Source: Erysipelotrichaceae bacterium (GTDB lineage Bacteria; Bacillota_I; Bacilli_A; Erysipelotrichales; Erysipelotrichaceae). Taken from it: a stretch of 5,248 nt of DNA. The stretch is from contig JABUSI010000369.1 in the NCBI GenBank assembly GCA_021442745.1, forward strand, positions 1 through 5,248, read 5' to 3'. Numbering within the stretch: position 1 is the first letter of the stretch; every line of letters starts with the position of its first letter. The notes below the pieces were generated by a model. The model searched no databases. It saw nothing but the letters and a program-made list of their open reading frames with translations, and was not told where the DNA came from. The position numbers were made by a program, and so were the translations under genes. Shown in pieces: positions 5,191 to 5,248 of this stretch.

Positions 5191-5248
5191 TGGTTGCGGG
5201 GGAAGGATTTGAACCAACGACCTCCGGGTTATGAGCCCGACGAGCTAC
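5191..5248 (-). tRNA. Initiator tRNA-fMet (anticodon CAT), 5' end cut by the window edge
   Basis: The last 58 bases of the tRNA are present on the minus strand, ending in CCCCGCA, discriminator A and CCA (5193-5191). The anticodon loop CTCATAA (CAT at 5233-5231) is closed by three consecutive G-C pairs (GGG/CCC), the initiator hallmark that favours P-site binding. The A at position 72 fits the unpaired 1-72 of bacterial initiators, but base 1 is outside the window. Confidence 0.92.

Overview
The window reads as chromosomal DNA of a Bacillota (Firmicutes) bacterium. Evidence: a murT-gatD pair, strong AGGAGG-type ribosome sites, sigma-A-like promoters, CCA encoded in every tRNA whose 3' end is visible, and tRNA sequences and order resembling the Bacillus subtilis/mollicute set. 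The coding style and divergent MurT/GatD would fit the Erysipelotrichia, but that is an inference from memory and not a firm assignment. I see no phage, transposon, CRISPR or other mobile element.

Plus strand, left to right: the last 62 codons of a Cof-type HAD phosphatase with a terminator built into its 3' end; a single tRNA-Arg(ACG) with its own promoter and terminator; a two-gene operon, murT-gatD (4-base overlap), for the lipid II amidation complex that converts the D-glutamate of the peptidoglycan stem to D-isoglutamine; then a four-tRNA operon, Pro(TGG)-Met(CAT, elongator)-Ile2(CAT)-Ser(TGA), whose promoter begins inside the end of gatD, closed by a terminator near 2900.

Minus strand, right to left: an initiator tRNA-fMet (cut by the window edge) and tRNA-Phe(GAA), a terminator, and a promoter driving a two-gene operon: an M28-family zinc aminopeptidase followed one base later by a second Cof-type HAD phosphatase. 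This operon ends in a terminator that faces the tRNA operon terminator.

The most unusual point is the GatD homologue. By my alignment from memory, both catalytic residues of the glutaminase (Cys94 and His189 in Staphylococcus aureus GatD) are replaced, by Gly91 and Ile186, at the same numbering offset. Its MurT partner also departs from the family in the zinc-ribbon and KNPxGxN-like motifs, while keeping the P-loop and the Asp-Ser-Trp segment. The complex may therefore use free ammonia or another donor, or do something other than standard lipid II amidation. Second in interest are the two plus-strand tRNA promoters, which share AGCACGG at the identical distance from the -10 box and both predict a G start, and the tRNA order, which looks like a broken-up ancestral Bacillota tRNA operon.
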